Shown here: one piece after another, positions 1-9,867 of the stretch
Position numbering within the stretch: position 1 is the stretch's first letter
Layout: each line of letters opens with the position of its first letter
Assembly (NCBI GenBank): GCA_016192705.1
Contig: JACPTQ010000057.1
Location: forward strand, 36,461 to 100,460
DNA length: 64,000 bases
DNA from: Deltaproteobacteria bacterium
GTDB taxonomy: Bacteria; Myxococcota; JACPTQ01
Reading direction: 5' to 3'
The notes under the pieces: generated by a model
What the model was told of the DNA's origin: nothing
The model's input: the letters and a program-made list of their open reading frames with translations, nothing else
Database searches by the model: none
Made by a program: the position numbers and the translations under genes

Positions 1-163
1 GAACGAACCTGTCTTCCGCTTCCGCCGTTCTACCCGCGTCCCGCACGACGACAACTTCCGGCGGGTCGAGATCGATCGCTTGTGCCTCTGCGCGACGCCA
101 GTCTCCCCACACCGTCGCCGCCGCCACAACCCACGAGAGCGCGACGTTCCGTGCGGAGTTCAA
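1..163 (-). CDS. N-terminus of a secreted or membrane protein, cut by the window edge
   Basis: An open frame runs leftwards off the window from a TTG at 161-163. It is preceded by a strong GGAGG-type ribosome site lying just after the regulator's stop codon. The first residues read as a signal peptide or membrane anchor: a short polar start with Arg, then a hydrophobic WVVAAATVWG-like stretch, then a charged region rich in Asp, Glu and Val. About 54 residues are visible, too few to assign a family. The tight spacing suggests it is the third gene of the kinase-regulator operon. The start codon and the reality of the gene are inferences. Confidence 0.45.
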   Translation of the reverse strand, partial: MNSARNVALSWVVAAATVWGDWRRAEAQAIDLDPPEVVVVRDAGRTAEAEDRFV

Positions 164-175
164 CGTCCCCCTCCG

Positions 176-1588
176 TTACAAGAGACCGTACTTTTTGAGA
201 TTGAAATAGTACGTGCTTCGCTTCATGCCAAGAATTTCCGCCGCCCTTGCCTTGTTCCCCCGCGCCTCCTCGAGCGCCGCAATGAGCCGCGCTTTCATGT
301 CGTCTTCGAGCGCGCGCTCAACTTCGGCAACTCCCCGAACACCGCCACCGCCTGTCGCCGCACCAGCGCCGAGACCTGCAGCCCCCACGCCGCGGGCCAG
401 CGGCCCACCCACCCCACGCAATCCGGTCCCCATCCTTACCTCGGCCGGCAAATCCGGCGCGCGAATCACTTGGTCAGCGCCCATGACCACGGCGCGCTCA
501 ACGGCGTGCAACAGCTCGCGCACATTCCCTGGCCACGCATAAGCCTCAAGCGCCGCTGCCGCCGCCGGCTCAAACCCTTCGACTGCGCGCCCAAACTTTC
601 GCGCGAAACTCTCCGCGAAGTGGTTCGCGAGCAGCATGATGTCCTCGCGCCGTTCGCGCAGCGGGGGCAACGCCACTTCAATCACGCGCAACCGGTAGTA
701 AAGGTCCTCGCGGAATTTTCCCTCCGCCACAGCGCGCGCGAGTTCGCGGTTTGTCGCCGCGATGATCCTCACGTCGATCGATATCGGCTGCTCGCCGCCC
801 ACGCGTTCAAACGTTTTCTCTTGGACCGCCCGCAACAGTTTCACCTGCATCATGAGCGGGACTTCGCCGATTTCATCCAAAAACAGTGTCCCTTTGTGCG
901 CCACCTCAAATCGCCCGCGCACCCGTCGCACCGCACCCGTGAACGCCCCACGCTCATGCCCAAAAAGCTCGCTCTCAAGCAGCGTCTCGGGAATCGCCGC
1001 GCAATTAATGGCGACGAGCGGACCCTTGGCCCGCGCGCTCGCATCGTGAAGCGCCCGCGCAACCAGCTCCTTCCCCGTCCCACTCTCGCCCGTGATGAGA
1101 ACCGTCGCGTCGCTCCCGGCCACGCGCGAAATCAGATCGCGCACGAGCCCCATCGACGCGCTTTTCCCAAGCAGCCCCGTCGCACCCCGCGCCGCCTCGC
1201 GCAGATAGCGGTTTTCCTCGACCACGCTCTCCTCGTTGAAGAGCCGCTCGACGCGAATCGCGAGTTCCTCAAGCGACAGTGGCTTCGTGAGGTAATCCGA
1301 CGCGCCGAGCTTCATCGCCTCAACCGCCGACTCGATGCTTCCGTACGCCGTCATCACGATGACCGGCGTCGCGTTCTCTTGGCGGCGCAACGACTGCAAG
1401 AGCTCGATCCCCGTGACGCCCGGCATCTTGACGTCGGTGATCACGAGGTCAAAGTCGGCGTCCGACAACGCGACGAGCGCCGCCGTTCCATCGACCGCTT
1501 CGCGCACGACGTGCCCCTTCGCTTGCAACGCGCGCGCGATGAGCCGCCGCTGCCCCTCGTTGTCGTCGGCCACTAAGATGGTTCGCAT
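176..1588 (-). CDS. NtrC-family sigma54-dependent response regulator
   Basis: This 470-aa protein has the full NtrC layout. The receiver domain (about 1-120) has the phospho-acceptor Asp52 in the ITDVKMPG context. The AAA+ domain (about 140-370) has Walker A GESGTGKE, the sigma54-contacting GAFTGA loop and Walker [10 protein letters not shown] Fis-type helix-turn-helix lies at the C-terminus ([17 protein letters not shown]). It should activate sigma54 promoters by ATP-driven open-complex formation once phosphorylated. Its start overlaps the end of the upstream histidine kinase gene by 16 bp, so the two form a translationally coupled two-component pair. A sigma54-like promoter stands in front of the neighbouring divergent gene and is a plausible target. 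Confidence 0.95.
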   Translation of the reverse strand: MRTILVADDNEGQRRLIARALQAKGHVVREAVDGTAALVALSDADFDLVITDVKMPGVTGIELLQSLRRQENATPVIVMTAYGSIESAVEAMKLGASDYLTKPLSLEELAIRVERLFNEESVVEENRYLREAARGATGLLGKSASMGLVRDLISRVAGSDATVLITGESGTGKELVARALHDASARAKGPLVAINCAAIPETLLESELFGHERGAFTGAVRRVRGRFEVAHKGTLFLDEIGEVPLMMQVKLLRAVQEKTFERVGGEQPISIDVRIIAATNRELARAVAEGKFREDLYYRLRVIEVALPPLRERREDIMLLANHFAESFARKFGRAVEGFEPAAAAALEAYAWPGNVRELLHAVERAVVMGADQVIRAPDLPAEVRMGTGLRGVGGPLARGVGAAGLGAGAATGGGGVRGVAEVERALEDDMKARLIAALEEARGNKARAAEILGMKRSTYYFNLKKYGLL

Positions 1589-2997
1589 GGTTCGTCACCC
1601 CGCAAAAACAACAGAAACGTCGTGCCGCGCCCGACTTCGCTCGCAACCTCGAGCATCCCGCCGTGCGCGCGCACGATTTCGCGCGAGATGGCGAGCCCAA
1701 GCCCTGTCCCGCGCCCAACAACTTTCGTCGTAAAAAACGGCTCAAAGATACGCTCGAGATTGGCCGCCTCAATCCCAGCACCGTTATCGACCACCCGCAC
1801 GACAACCCAGCGCGCCGCGAGCGCCAGCTCATCGCACACGACGGTTCGACGCGCCGGCGCAACGAGCTCGGCCACGCGTCGCGCCATTTCGTACTCGAGC
1901 AGATCGACCCGAACTTCGATCTTGGGCGTCCCGAGTATCGCATCGACCGCGTTTCGAATCAGGTTGTCAACGACCTGCCGCATCGCCGCAACATCAATCA
2001 ACACATCGACTCCAGGCGGCGCATCGACAACCAACCCTTCAATGCCAAACCGCCCCGGATCCGCAACCTCGATCAAAAAATCACGCAAGTCGACCGGCGC
2101 GCGTGACAATCGCCGCGGACGCGAGTAATCGAGAAGCGCCGCGACAATCCGCGCGATCTGCGCCGTCTCGCGCTTCATCGACAACAAATCGTCGCGCGTT
2201 TCGTTTTCGGCGACGCGCGGCAACAGGAGTTCGATCGACCCTTGAATCACCGACAGCGGGTTGTTGATTTCGTGTGCAACGCCCGCGGCAAGCCGGCCCA
2301 CCGCGGCAAGCTTCTCGGCGTGCCGAAGTTTCGCCTCTTGCTCAACGATGGTCGCAAGCCGCGCGCGGAGCTCAACGTTAAGGCTCTCGATCGTCGCAAA
2401 CGCCCGCGCCCGCTCAAGCAGCGTCGCCGTTACGTTCGCGAGCGCCGTTACAATCGTCAGGTCTTCGCGCGTAAACGCATTCGAGAGGAGGCGGTTGTCG
2501 AGATAAATGAGCCCCGCGAGCTGGTCGTTCGCAAGGAGTGGCGCCGCAATCGCCGCTCGCACGTTGTACAACATGATGCTCTCGCGCCCCGCAAGTCCGT
2601 GTTCGCGCTGCGCGTCCTCAACGAGCACGGGCGACTTCGTCCGGATGACGCGCTCGATGATGCCGCGACTCACGGCGAACGCATCGCTCGAGAGCGTCTC
2701 GCGATCAAAGTTGCGTGCAACGCGCACATCGAGATCACGCGGCGGCCGGTCCGCCGGCGCGCCCGGCGGAAACAGAATGAGAAACCCCGAATCGGCGTGC
2801 ACCAAGCTGATCGCGGTGTCGATGAGACGATTCAAAAGCGCGTCGGGCTCTGAAACCGCAACGAGCGCATGCGTCACCTCGACGAGAGAGGCGAGGCGTT
2901 TTTCAGCGAGCGTTGCCAGCGCCTTTGCGTGTTCGCGACTGTCGAGGGGTTTTGCCACCGTAGCGCCAGTAGAACCGACAGTGTCAACGAGTGTCAA
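1573..2997 (-). CDS. GAF-domain sensor histidine kinase
   Basis: This 474-aa cytoplasmic-looking kinase has no membrane segment. A GAF sensor domain spans about 40-200, a short coiled-coil about 200-228, and the HisKA dimerisation helix carries His242 in [11 protein letters not shown]. The HATPase domain shows N-box [11 protein letters not shown] and G-boxes DNGAGIE and [10 protein letters not shown]. It should autophosphorylate and pass phosphate to the overlapping NtrC-type regulator. The listed start is a TTG inside a tandem TTGACAC repeat. A GTG at 2958 (before the VAKPLDS segment) is an alternative, and neither has a clear ribosome site, so the N-terminus is uncertain. Confidence 0.93.
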   Translation of the reverse strand: MTLVDTVGSTGATVAKPLDSREHAKALATLAEKRLASLVEVTHALVAVSEPDALLNRLIDTAISLVHADSGFLILFPPGAPADRPPRDLDVRVARNFDRETLSSDAFAVSRGIIERVIRTKSPVLVEDAQREHGLAGRESIMLYNVRAAIAAPLLANDQLAGLIYLDNRLLSNAFTREDLTIVTALANVTATLLERARAFATIESLNVELRARLATIVEQEAKLRHAEKLAAVGRLAAGVAHEINNPLSVIQGSIELLLPRVAENETRDDLLSMKRETAQIARIVAALLDYSRPRRLSRAPVDLRDFLIEVADPGRFGIEGLVVDAPPGVDVLIDVAAMRQVVDNLIRNAVDAILGTPKIEVRVDLLEYEMARRVAELVAPARRTVVCDELALAARWVVVRVVDNGAGIEAANLERIFEPFFTTKVVGRGTGLGLAISREIVRAHGGMLEVASEVGRGTTFLLFLRGDEPCEPS

Positions 2998-3091
2998 CGG
3001 GTGCCCAACGATGACCCCAGAAACCTCCAGGCGACATGTGGGATACGCTCGAATTCCTCTATGATTCCAAACCCCTAATCGCTCTTGGGTC

Positions 3092-3107
3092 TGGCCGATG
3101 GCTTGCA
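3092..3107 (+). promoter_or_regulatory. Candidate sigma54 (-24/-12) promoter
   Basis: TGGCCGATGGCTTGCA has the GG (3093-3094) and GC (3105-3106) elements exactly ten bases apart, as in the consensus TGGCAC-N5-TTGCW. Transcription would start near 3118, just upstream of the ribosome site of the gene starting at 3140 and downstream of the ATG at 3098. It faces away from an NtrC-type regulator gene about 1.5 kb away. Confidence 0.55.
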
Positions 3108-3139
3108 GTTTTCACGGGAGCGTGGGAAGAGTGTCAACA

Positions 3140-5080
3140 ATGGTGCGTGCGGCTCGTGGGCTCAGGTTCGTCGCGGCATTCGCGTTAGTTGCTGCTCTCC
3201 CAAGCCGCGCCGCGGCCGCCTACACGGCCAACGTTAGTTCGTACAGCGCTTCAAGCTCCTCAACTCTGGCGGCGCCGCTTGTCGTCACGAACGGATCCTC
3301 AACCAACTACGTGACGTTCGCCCACGACCTTTCGACATTCAAAACATCGCTCCTCGTCGGCCTTCCTGGCGCAAGTCCGGCAACGCTTGACCTCGGCGCG
3401 CTCGAAATGAGTTCGGCGTTTGACGCAGCGATGACAACCGACGGAAAGATCGTCGTTGCATACGAACGCCGTTCGTATTCGCCTGCGCGCCTTTATGTCG
3501 CCGTCGTGAGCAACGGTTCGTTCAGCGCACCAACGCGGATCGACGTCGCGTCGGGGTCGTCGGCTTTGATTCCACGGGTCGCGGCCGTCGGGTCGGGCGG
3601 AGCTGTCGCGACCTTCGTTCAAACGCAGGGGGGCTCGCAAACGCTGTACAGCGCGGAGTATCGGCTGGGGGCGTGGAATTCGACGACGGCCGTCGCGGAT
3701 CTCGGAACGTCAGGCGCAGTCGGCGCAACGACGGTTGAGCTCGCGTCGGGCGGCGGCGCAGCCATCGCCGTTTTTCCAAAGGCGGTCGCAACTTTCGTCG
3801 CAACAACGGGGAGCGGCACGACGACGCTTCGAGCGCACGCGGCCCGCTGGAACGGCTCGTGGGGCGCGGCAACGCAAATTGACGGAGCGGCGGGCGCGGG
3901 ATCGCTTGCGGGCGCTGCGGTCGCGATGAACAGCGCGGGAGACGGCGTTGCGGCTGTTCGGCTCTCGATCGGTTCGTCGTCGACGGTCGCAGCCGCGAGA
4001 TACGTCGCAGGTTGGGCCGGAGCCGCAATCATCGCGTCGGGCGATATTCTCAGGGTGCCGCGTGTTGGCGTCGCAACCAATGGCACGGCACTCCTCGCTT
4101 TTCTCGAGACGACGCTCGGGCGCACGGTCCTTCGTGCGTCGCAGTGGAGCGGCACCGCGTGGAGCACGCCGACGGCTGTCGATGGCCCAAGCGACACCAG
4201 CGCCTTCGATCTCGCGGTTGCTTCAGACGGGGTTGCATGGGTCGTCTATCGTGGAAGCGATTTTTACGTCAACCGATTCAGTGGCTCGGCGTGGCAAGGT
4301 TACGAATACGTTTACGGTGGCTCAGGTGCAGGGGCGCCGTCGGCTGCCGTTTCGGGAGCGAATGGCCTGGCGGCGGCATGGAGTGCGGGTTCAACGATGC
4401 GCGTTGCAACCGTAAGTCTTGCGTCAGCGACGGCTTCTGGGGGCGGAACGGGCGACGCGACCGCTGGGGGCGGCGGATCGGGAAGCGGAGGCAGCGGCGG
4501 CGCCGCGGCACCACCCGCGCCGGGCGAGAGCGACTCGGATGCGGGGGCGTCGGGTACGCGCGCGTCGGCGGACGCAGGGGTAACGCCACAAACGGCTGGG
4601 GGTGGCTCGTCGAATGGCGACGCAGGGAGTTCTGGCGCCGTCGCGGATGACGCCGGCACCGACGGCGGATTTACGTCATTCGCGCCAACTGGAACATCGA
4701 GCGAGGCGTACGACGCCGGGACGGCGACGGTTGCCACGAGCGCACGGTGTGACGCGGATGCGGACTGCGGGGCCGGCGAAACGTGTAACTTGTCCGTCGG
4801 AGTTTGCGTTCTGGCAACAACGACGGCGTCGGTCAATGTCGCCGCCACTTCGGTCTGCCAAGCCGACCTCGATTGCGCATCTGGTTCGGTGTGTGTCTCG
4901 GGTCAATGCGTCGCCTCCGCCGACATTGCACGCGGATGCGCCAGTTGCGCGGTCACCACAGCAGGCGCCGCATCTCCCATAGCGCCGATGCTCGCGATCG
5001 CGCTTGTCTCGTTGGTCGTCGCGCGTCGGAGGCACCGCGTCGCTCGCCAGGCGCGTTACGGCGTTAAGCCCCGACCATAG
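3140..5080 (+). CDS. Secreted surface protein with Cys-rich repeats and MYXO-CTERM-like tail
   Basis: This protein of about 646 aa begins with a signal peptide (MVRAARGLRFVAAFALVAAL, cleavage after an AAAA run). The body (about 25-440) is built of degenerate beta-rich repeats with GG-(A/V)-A-x-F/W motifs. A Gly/Ala/Asp linker follows, then two short Cys modules (CDADADCGAGETCN and CQADLDCASGSVC). The C-terminus is a Cys-pair (GCASC), a hydrophobic helix and an RRRHR cluster. That order matches the MYXO-CTERM type of sorting signal, so surface anchoring after C-terminal processing is inferred. The start at 3140 is preferred over the in-frame ATG at 3098 because that ATG lies inside the predicted sigma54 promoter. 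The function of the repeat body is unknown. Confidence 0.75.
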   Translation: MVRAARGLRFVAAFALVAALPSRAAAAYTANVSSYSASSSSTLAAPLVVTNGSSTNYVTFAHDLSTFKTSLLVGLPGASPATLDLGALEMSSAFDAAMTTDGKIVVAYERRSYSPARLYVAVVSNGSFSAPTRIDVASGSSALIPRVAAVGSGGAVATFVQTQGGSQTLYSAEYRLGAWNSTTAVADLGTSGAVGATTVELASGGGAAIAVFPKAVATFVATTGSGTTTLRAHAARWNGSWGAATQIDGAAGAGSLAGAAVAMNSAGDGVAAVRLSIGSSSTVAAARYVAGWAGAAIIASGDILRVPRVGVATNGTALLAFLETTLGRTVLRASQWSGTAWSTPTAVDGPSDTSAFDLAVASDGVAWVVYRGSDFYVNRFSGSAWQGYEYVYGGSGAGAPSAAVSGANGLAAAWSAGSTMRVATVSLASATASGGGTGDATAGGGGSGSGGSGGAAAPPAPGESDSDAGASGTRASADAGVTPQTAGGGSSNGDAGSSGAVADDAGTDGGFTSFAPTGTSSEAYDAGTATVATSARCDADADCGAGETCNLSVGVCVLATTTASVNVAATSVCQADLDCASGSVCVSGQCVASADIARGCASCAVTTAGAASPIAPMLAIALVSLVVARRRHRVARQARYGVKPRP

Positions 5081-6924
5081 TAGATCCAAATTTCGCCCTG
5101 ATTTCCATTTGCGCCCGGCGCGCCAACGACGAGATCGGGTAACCCGTCGCGATCGAGATCGCCGCCGGCTGCGATGGCGAAACCGAATCGATCGCTGTAA
5201 GCCGCGCCAGACAGCAGTTTCGACGACGCGAAAGTCGGCCCCCAAAAAATCGACACCTCCCCCGCGTGCGCCACATCAGTAAACGGCGCGCCAACAACGA
5301 CATCAACGACGCCCGCATCGCGAACACCGGAGGTTGCGACCGACCACCCAAACCCCGCACTCGAATTGTTTGTTGGCGGCGCAAGCACCGTTGTGTAAGC
5401 GCCCAACCCCGATGCAACGCCCGGGAAGATATATGCCCGGCCGCCACCACTCGCCTTGGGCGCGCCAACCACGAGGTCGTCGAGTCCCGCGTCGCGCAAG
5501 TCACCAGCCGCAAGCGCAGCCCCGAACCGCTCCGAGACGCCGCCGGCGCCCGCAATCGTCGAGCCACCGCCGTCGAAATCGACGACCCACACCGCGCCCG
5601 CATCGCCACTTACACCGGGCTCGCCAATCGCGATGCGCCCCTGACGCAACGCCACAGCTGCCAGCCCCGTAAACGACCCTTCAGCCGGAACCGCCGCTGG
5701 CAACGTCCCGGGCGCCCGCGCTGTGTCGATCCCGCTTGGACCACCCCACGCGAGCACCGCGAGCCCGGAATTCCAAGGCCGCCCAAAACCGAACGCAGAA
5801 AACGGCGCGCCAATCACCAAGTCATCGTACGCATCGCCATCTGCGCGCACGCGCGCGAGACTGGTCCCGAAGCCAGCTGCGAGCGCAATCGGCGCCAGCG
5901 GCGAGACGACGATTGGATTCGGGTCAGGGCCGGAGCCCGCGGCACCGATGTACAGATAAACCGCACCCAGTGTCGGATCGTTTAGGTCGCCAGGTGCGCC
6001 AACTGCGAAATCGCCAAGCGCGTCGCCGTTTGCCTCTAGGCCGACAACGGCGGCGCCGAATCGCTCGTTCTGTGAAACGTTTGGCGAAACGATCTGCCGC
6101 GATCGCGCGACGCCGTACGGCCCGCCGTAAAAGACATACACGGCGCCAGCGCTTGCAAGTGCCGCCACGCGCGTCTCGGGCGCACCGACAACAACGTCGG
6201 GGTATCCGTCACCGTCCACGTCTCCCACATGCGCAACCGCGGCGCCGAATGCGTCAGCACCCGTCGGATTCGGCGGCGCCAATCGGTCGCGCACGTTGGC
6301 AACGTCGAACGTTAGCGCTTGCGCGCGCGCGCCCACTCCATCCGATGCACGAACCGTGACCGTTTGAACGCCGGCCTGCGTTTCGCTCGGCGCGAAGCGA
6401 AAGACGAGCGAGCCTAATCCTGCATCGACCACGGTTCCGCCGTCGGGCGACTGGAGCACGGTGATCGAAACCGGCTGGTTATCGATGTCGTACGCGGTCA
6501 CGAGGACGTCACGCGCGGCGCCTTCATCGAGCTTGAATGGCCCCGCGCCGCTCGTGAAGATGGGCGGCGTGTCGGCCGAGTAAATGAACGCCCGTCGCCG
6601 CGTGTCGCCATTCCCGCGGGGCGCCGTGACGGAGACGTCGACGCGACCAAGTCCAGGCGGCGTAACCGCATCGATTCGCGTGGAGCTCATGAATGTCGTC
6701 GTCCGTGCCGCCACACCACCGAACGCCACGCGAACGCCAGCAACGAATCCGCTCCCAAAGATCGAAACCGTCGTACCGCCGCGTTCCGAGCCTGCGCTTG
6801 GGTCGACGCTCGTGACGGCGATGTTCGTTGAGGCTCCACCATCGTCGCCACCGCGTCCGGGACCACACGCAAGAATCGCCGCGAAAACACCGAAAAGAGC
6901 TGATACGACTGAGCCGCGCGCCAC
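5056..6924 (-). CDS. FG-GAP repeat lipoprotein with IPT/TIG domain
   Basis: This 622-aa protein has a lipoprotein signal (lipobox ILAC, about residues 17-20). An IPT/TIG immunoglobulin-like domain follows (about 35-115, SVDPSAGSERGGTTVSIFGSGF), then a cadherin-like segment (about 120-210), then at least five FG-GAP repeats of the form FGAAVAHVGDVDGDGYPDVVVGAPE. FG-GAP repeats form integrin-alpha-type beta-propellers whose DxDGDGxxD loops bind calcium. The protein is probably displayed on the outer membrane and may bind a ligand or act in adhesion. It is convergent with the preceding surface protein, and the two stop regions overlap by 25 bp. Confidence 0.85.
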   Translation of the reverse strand: MARGSVVSALFGVFAAILACGPGRGGDDGGASTNIAVTSVDPSAGSERGGTTVSIFGSGFVAGVRVAFGGVAARTTTFMSSTRIDAVTPPGLGRVDVSVTAPRGNGDTRRRAFIYSADTPPIFTSGAGPFKLDEGAARDVLVTAYDIDNQPVSITVLQSPDGGTVVDAGLGSLVFRFAPSETQAGVQTVTVRASDGVGARAQALTFDVANVRDRLAPPNPTGADAFGAAVAHVGDVDGDGYPDVVVGAPETRVAALASAGAVYVFYGGPYGVARSRQIVSPNVSQNERFGAAVVGLEANGDALGDFAVGAPGDLNDPTLGAVYLYIGAAGSGPDPNPIVVSPLAPIALAAGFGTSLARVRADGDAYDDLVIGAPFSAFGFGRPWNSGLAVLAWGGPSGIDTARAPGTLPAAVPAEGSFTGLAAVALRQGRIAIGEPGVSGDAGAVWVVDFDGGGSTIAGAGGVSERFGAALAAGDLRDAGLDDLVVGAPKASGGGRAYIFPGVASGLGAYTTVLAPPTNNSSAGFGWSVATSGVRDAGVVDVVVGAPFTDVAHAGEVSIFWGPTFASSKLLSGAAYSDRFGFAIAAGGDLDRDGLPDLVVGAPGANGNQGEIWIYYGRGLTP

Positions 6925-7016
6925 GTCCCTTATGGTATCAGACCCGAATCGGCGAGCTCATCTGCCAAGGTGCGCGCGGAAAGCGACGCTTTCCCACGAT
7001 GCGCGGGCGACGCGCG

Positions 7017-7634
7017 TTAGCGCCTGTCCGAGCTTCGACGCGTGCGCGCCGCGAGCGACTGCTCGAGGGTTGTCGGATCCGTGTATTCAAGGCTCGCACC
7101 CACCGGAACCCCGCTTGCGATGCGCGAGATGGCGACACCCGTTGGCGCAAGGAGACGCTCGGCGTAGAGCGCCGTCGCCTCGCCTTCAACCGACGGGCTC
7201 GTCGCCAGAATCATTTCGCGAATGGAACCTTCTTTGACCCGTGCCAGAAGCGCCCCAAACGTAAGGTCCTCGGGCCCGACGCCGTCGACAGGCGCAATGG
7301 CGCCATGCAGCACATGGTATCGCCCGCGATACGCACCCGTCCGCTCGATCGCAAGCAAATCCTGCGATGTCTCGACAACACACAGCGTTGCGTCGTCACG
7401 CGTTGGCGACACGCAAATGGTGCACGGGTTTCTCTCGGTCAAATGCCCGCACCGCTCACACGGCGCGATCCGAGCCCGCGCATCCGCGAGCGCCGCGGCT
7501 ACGTCGTTCGCAACCGACGGCGGCTCACGCAATAGAAAAAACGCAAACCGCGTCGCGGTTTTCTCGCCAACCCCGGGCAAATGCCGAAGCGCTCGAATGA
7601 GATTCGAAAGGGGATCGTCCCCCGACGCCTTCAC
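7017..7634 (-). CDS. recR: Recombination mediator protein RecR
   Basis: This 205-aa protein is the usual length for RecR. It shows the N-terminal helix-hairpin-helix (ALRHLPGVGEKTATRFAF), a zinc-binding Cys cluster (CERCGHLTERNPCTIC, about 57-72) and a Toprim domain (LCVVETSQDLLAIERTG through ATSPSVEGEATALY). With RecO and RecF it helps load RecA on SSB-coated gaps. Its start overlaps the stop of the upstream ybaB gene by four bases, and the order dnaX-ybaB-recR is a classic conserved cluster. Confidence 0.97.
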   Translation of the reverse strand: MKASGDDPLSNLIRALRHLPGVGEKTATRFAFFLLREPPSVANDVAAALADARARIAPCERCGHLTERNPCTICVSPTRDDATLCVVETSQDLLAIERTGAYRGRYHVLHGAIAPVDGVGPEDLTFGALLARVKEGSIREMILATSPSVEGEATALYAERLLAPTGVAISRIASGVPVGASLEYTDPTTLEQSLAARTRRSSDRR

Positions 7635-7948
7635 ATCATCCCCGGGATTTTCATCCCGCCCGTTACCGCCTTCATCTCTGTTTCCATTCGCTCTTTTGCC
7701 TTCACGAGCGCTTGCTCCGTCGCTGCGGCGATAAGGTCTTGCAGCATTTCGATCTCGTTCTTATCGAAAACCTGTGGATCGATCGTGACACGGACGACCT
7801 TCTCGCGATTGGCCGCCACCGCCACCATGACCATTCCGCCCCCCGCGTTCCCTTCGACCGATTCGGCGCCGATTCGCTCTTGTACCTTCTGGAGCTCGCG
7901 CTGCATCTTCTGAGCTTCTCGCATCAAATCAGCTAGTCCAGGCATCAC
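7631..7948 (-). CDS. ybaB: YbaB/EbfC family nucleoid-associated protein
   Basis: This 105-aa protein shows the family pattern: an N-terminal amphipathic helix (LMREAQKMQRELQKVQERIG), a beta-sheet core with GGGMVMVAVAANRE, and a C-terminal helix (LQDLIAAATEQALVKAKERM). Family members form dimeric tweezers that bind DNA. The gene lies between dnaX and recR and overlaps recR by 4 bp, as in many bacteria. It is named by family and position only; its exact role here is unknown. Confidence 0.93.
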   Translation of the reverse strand: MMPGLADLMREAQKMQRELQKVQERIGAESVEGNAGGGMVMVAVAANREKVVRVTIDPQVFDKNEIEMLQDLIAAATEQALVKAKERMETEMKAVTGGMKIPGMM

Positions 7949-7999
7949 CGCCTCCCTTCAGCCTACAGAATCCACTTTTTCCAGATCCTCGTATACGAT

Positions 8000-9853
8000 T
8001 TACTCCGTTTCGCGCGACCGCCGCGCGTCGCCCACGATCTCCGACCCCTTCACGGCGCGGACTTCACGCACCTCCGCCTCAAATATCGACTTGACCGCCG
8101 ACACGACTGGATTCCCAAGCAGGTCCGATCGCGCCTTCGCATCCGCCGCCGCGCGCGCCTCCCCGCGCTGCGCCGCGAGAGTTTGTCCTGCCGCAACGCG
8201 ATCAACCCGTCCGGTTGAAAAGGGAACGTCGGTCCCCCACGCACGTCGGATCGCTTCGGCGATCACACTTTGCGAGGTCGCTTCATCAACCTTATCGGCG
8301 AGGAACAACTTCTTCTCAAAGTTAACAAGAATCGCTTCAGCGTCGCAGCGCGCAACTTGCGCCTGATCGAGAATGGCGGCGATTTGTGGAAGCGTGGACC
8401 GCACGGAATCGACGATCGCGCCCCATTTCGCAAAATCAACCGGCGCCGACGACGAATTCATTGGGTTTGCGGCCGCTGGACGCGGAGGCGCGGGTGACGT
8501 TCTGCGCACGGCTCCGGCTGCGGGTGTCGGCTGCGGCCTCGCGGTCGCGGCGTTGATTTCACGCAGCTCTGGCAAACCGCCTTCCACCGTATTCCCCCAC
8601 CGTGCGGGCGCCTCCGTCGCATACGAAGCGACCGCTTTCGGCGGCGTCGATGATGAGCGCGCAGAATTCGCAGTCCCAGCGGGTGTCCCGAGCCGCGCCT
8701 CGATCGACTTAAGTTCAACCAGGAGATCATCCACCGATCTCAACGCCTCGGCGCGAAGCAACTTTAGAAGAAGAACTTCAAGCGAGACCGCAGGATCACT
8801 CGCATGAACAATATCTCCAAACGAGCGCTCGGACATCGCGTACCAACGTTCCGCAAGGCCTGGCGACAAGGCCGCGGCGAGTTCTGAAATCTCGGCGGCC
8901 TCATCGATCGACAAATCTGGAAGCAACTCGCGGCTCTTGGACCACGACGCGATCGCCAAATTCCGTGCCATCACAAGCCAAGCCTCGAGAATCGGTCTCA
9001 CTTCGTACCCATGATCGAAGAGCGCGCGAAGCCCGACGATCGCTTTGTCACAATCCCGCGCGGCAATGGCCCGAGCGAGATCGAGAAGCGCCCGTCGATC
9101 GAGAACCCCGAGAAGGTCGACGACTTCGCGGGCGGTGATGCGCGCAGCCCCACCGTAAGAAATCACCTGGTCGAGAAGTGAAACCGCGTCGCGCAAGCTC
9201 CCCGCTCCCTCGCGCGCAATCACGAGGAGGGCGTCATCGTCCGCCGCGAGCGCCTCGGCGCGGCAAATCTCGCGCAGACGCTCAACCAAGATGTCGGTTC
9301 GAATCTTTCGCAAATCAAACCGCTGACACCGCGACAGAATGGTCGCCGGAATGCGGTGTACCTCGGTCGTCGCGAACACGAAGACAACGTGCGCCGGTGG
9401 CTCCTCGAGCGTCTTTAACAGCGCATTAAACGCAGCCTGCGTCAGCATGTGAACTTCGTCGACAATGTAGACCTTATAGCGTCCGCTTTGCGGCAAGTAC
9501 TTCACGTTTTCCCGAAGGTCACGAACTTGGTCGACGCCGTTGTTCGACGCACCATCGATTTCAATGACGTCAATCGCACGCCCCGCGAGCATCTCCGCGC
9601 ACGCCCCGCAAATCTCCCCGCCACCGCCGGGCGGGCACGGGTTCACCGTCGGTCCCAACTTGCAGTTGAGCGCCCGCGCGAAGATCCGCGCGATGCTTGT
9701 CTTGCCAACGCCCCGAATTCCGGTCAGAAGAATCGCTTGAGGGATGCGCTGCTGCGCAATCGCGTTCGACAGCGTGCGCGCCACATGCTCCTGGCCGACG
9801 AGCTCGGCGAACGTCTGCGGTCTGTATTTGCGCGCGAGGACGAGATAACCCAT
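8000..9853 (-). CDS. dnaX: DNA polymerase III subunit gamma/tau
   Basis: This 617-aa clamp-loader ATPase has Walker A GIRGVGKTS, the zinc-binding Cys cluster (CKLGPTVNPC...CGAC), Walker B VDEVHML and the SRC motif ILSRCQRF. Domain III follows, then a Pro/Ala-rich linker (about 385-480) and a C-terminal tau-like region. The tau region normally contacts DnaE and DnaB. No obvious poly-A/G slippery site was seen for making a short gamma form, but this was judged by eye. The SRP RNA gene lies directly upstream on the same strand, its 3' end about 17 bases before the start codon, so co-transcription or processing is likely. Confidence 0.97.
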   Translation of the reverse strand: MGYLVLARKYRPQTFAELVGQEHVARTLSNAIAQQRIPQAILLTGIRGVGKTSIARIFARALNCKLGPTVNPCPPGGGGEICGACAEMLAGRAIDVIEIDGASNNGVDQVRDLRENVKYLPQSGRYKVYIVDEVHMLTQAAFNALLKTLEEPPAHVVFVFATTEVHRIPATILSRCQRFDLRKIRTDILVERLREICRAEALAADDDALLVIAREGAGSLRDAVSLLDQVISYGGAARITAREVVDLLGVLDRRALLDLARAIAARDCDKAIVGLRALFDHGYEVRPILEAWLVMARNLAIASWSKSRELLPDLSIDEAAEISELAAALSPGLAERWYAMSERSFGDIVHASDPAVSLEVLLLKLLRAEALRSVDDLLVELKSIEARLGTPAGTANSARSSSTPPKAVASYATEAPARWGNTVEGGLPELREINAATARPQPTPAAGAVRRTSPAPPRPAAANPMNSSSAPVDFAKWGAIVDSVRSTLPQIAAILDQAQVARCDAEAILVNFEKKLFLADKVDEATSQSVIAEAIRRAWGTDVPFSTGRVDRVAAGQTLAAQRGEARAAADAKARSDLLGNPVVSAVKSIFEAEVREVRAVKGSEIVGDARRSRETE

Positions 9854-9867
9854 ATCGCCTCAAAAAC

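Noticed and set aside
80-1576. Long rightward open frame of about 500 codons opposite the NtrC regulator
   Set aside because: It is the Arg/His-rich shadow of the regulator gene, with no ribosome site and no family features.
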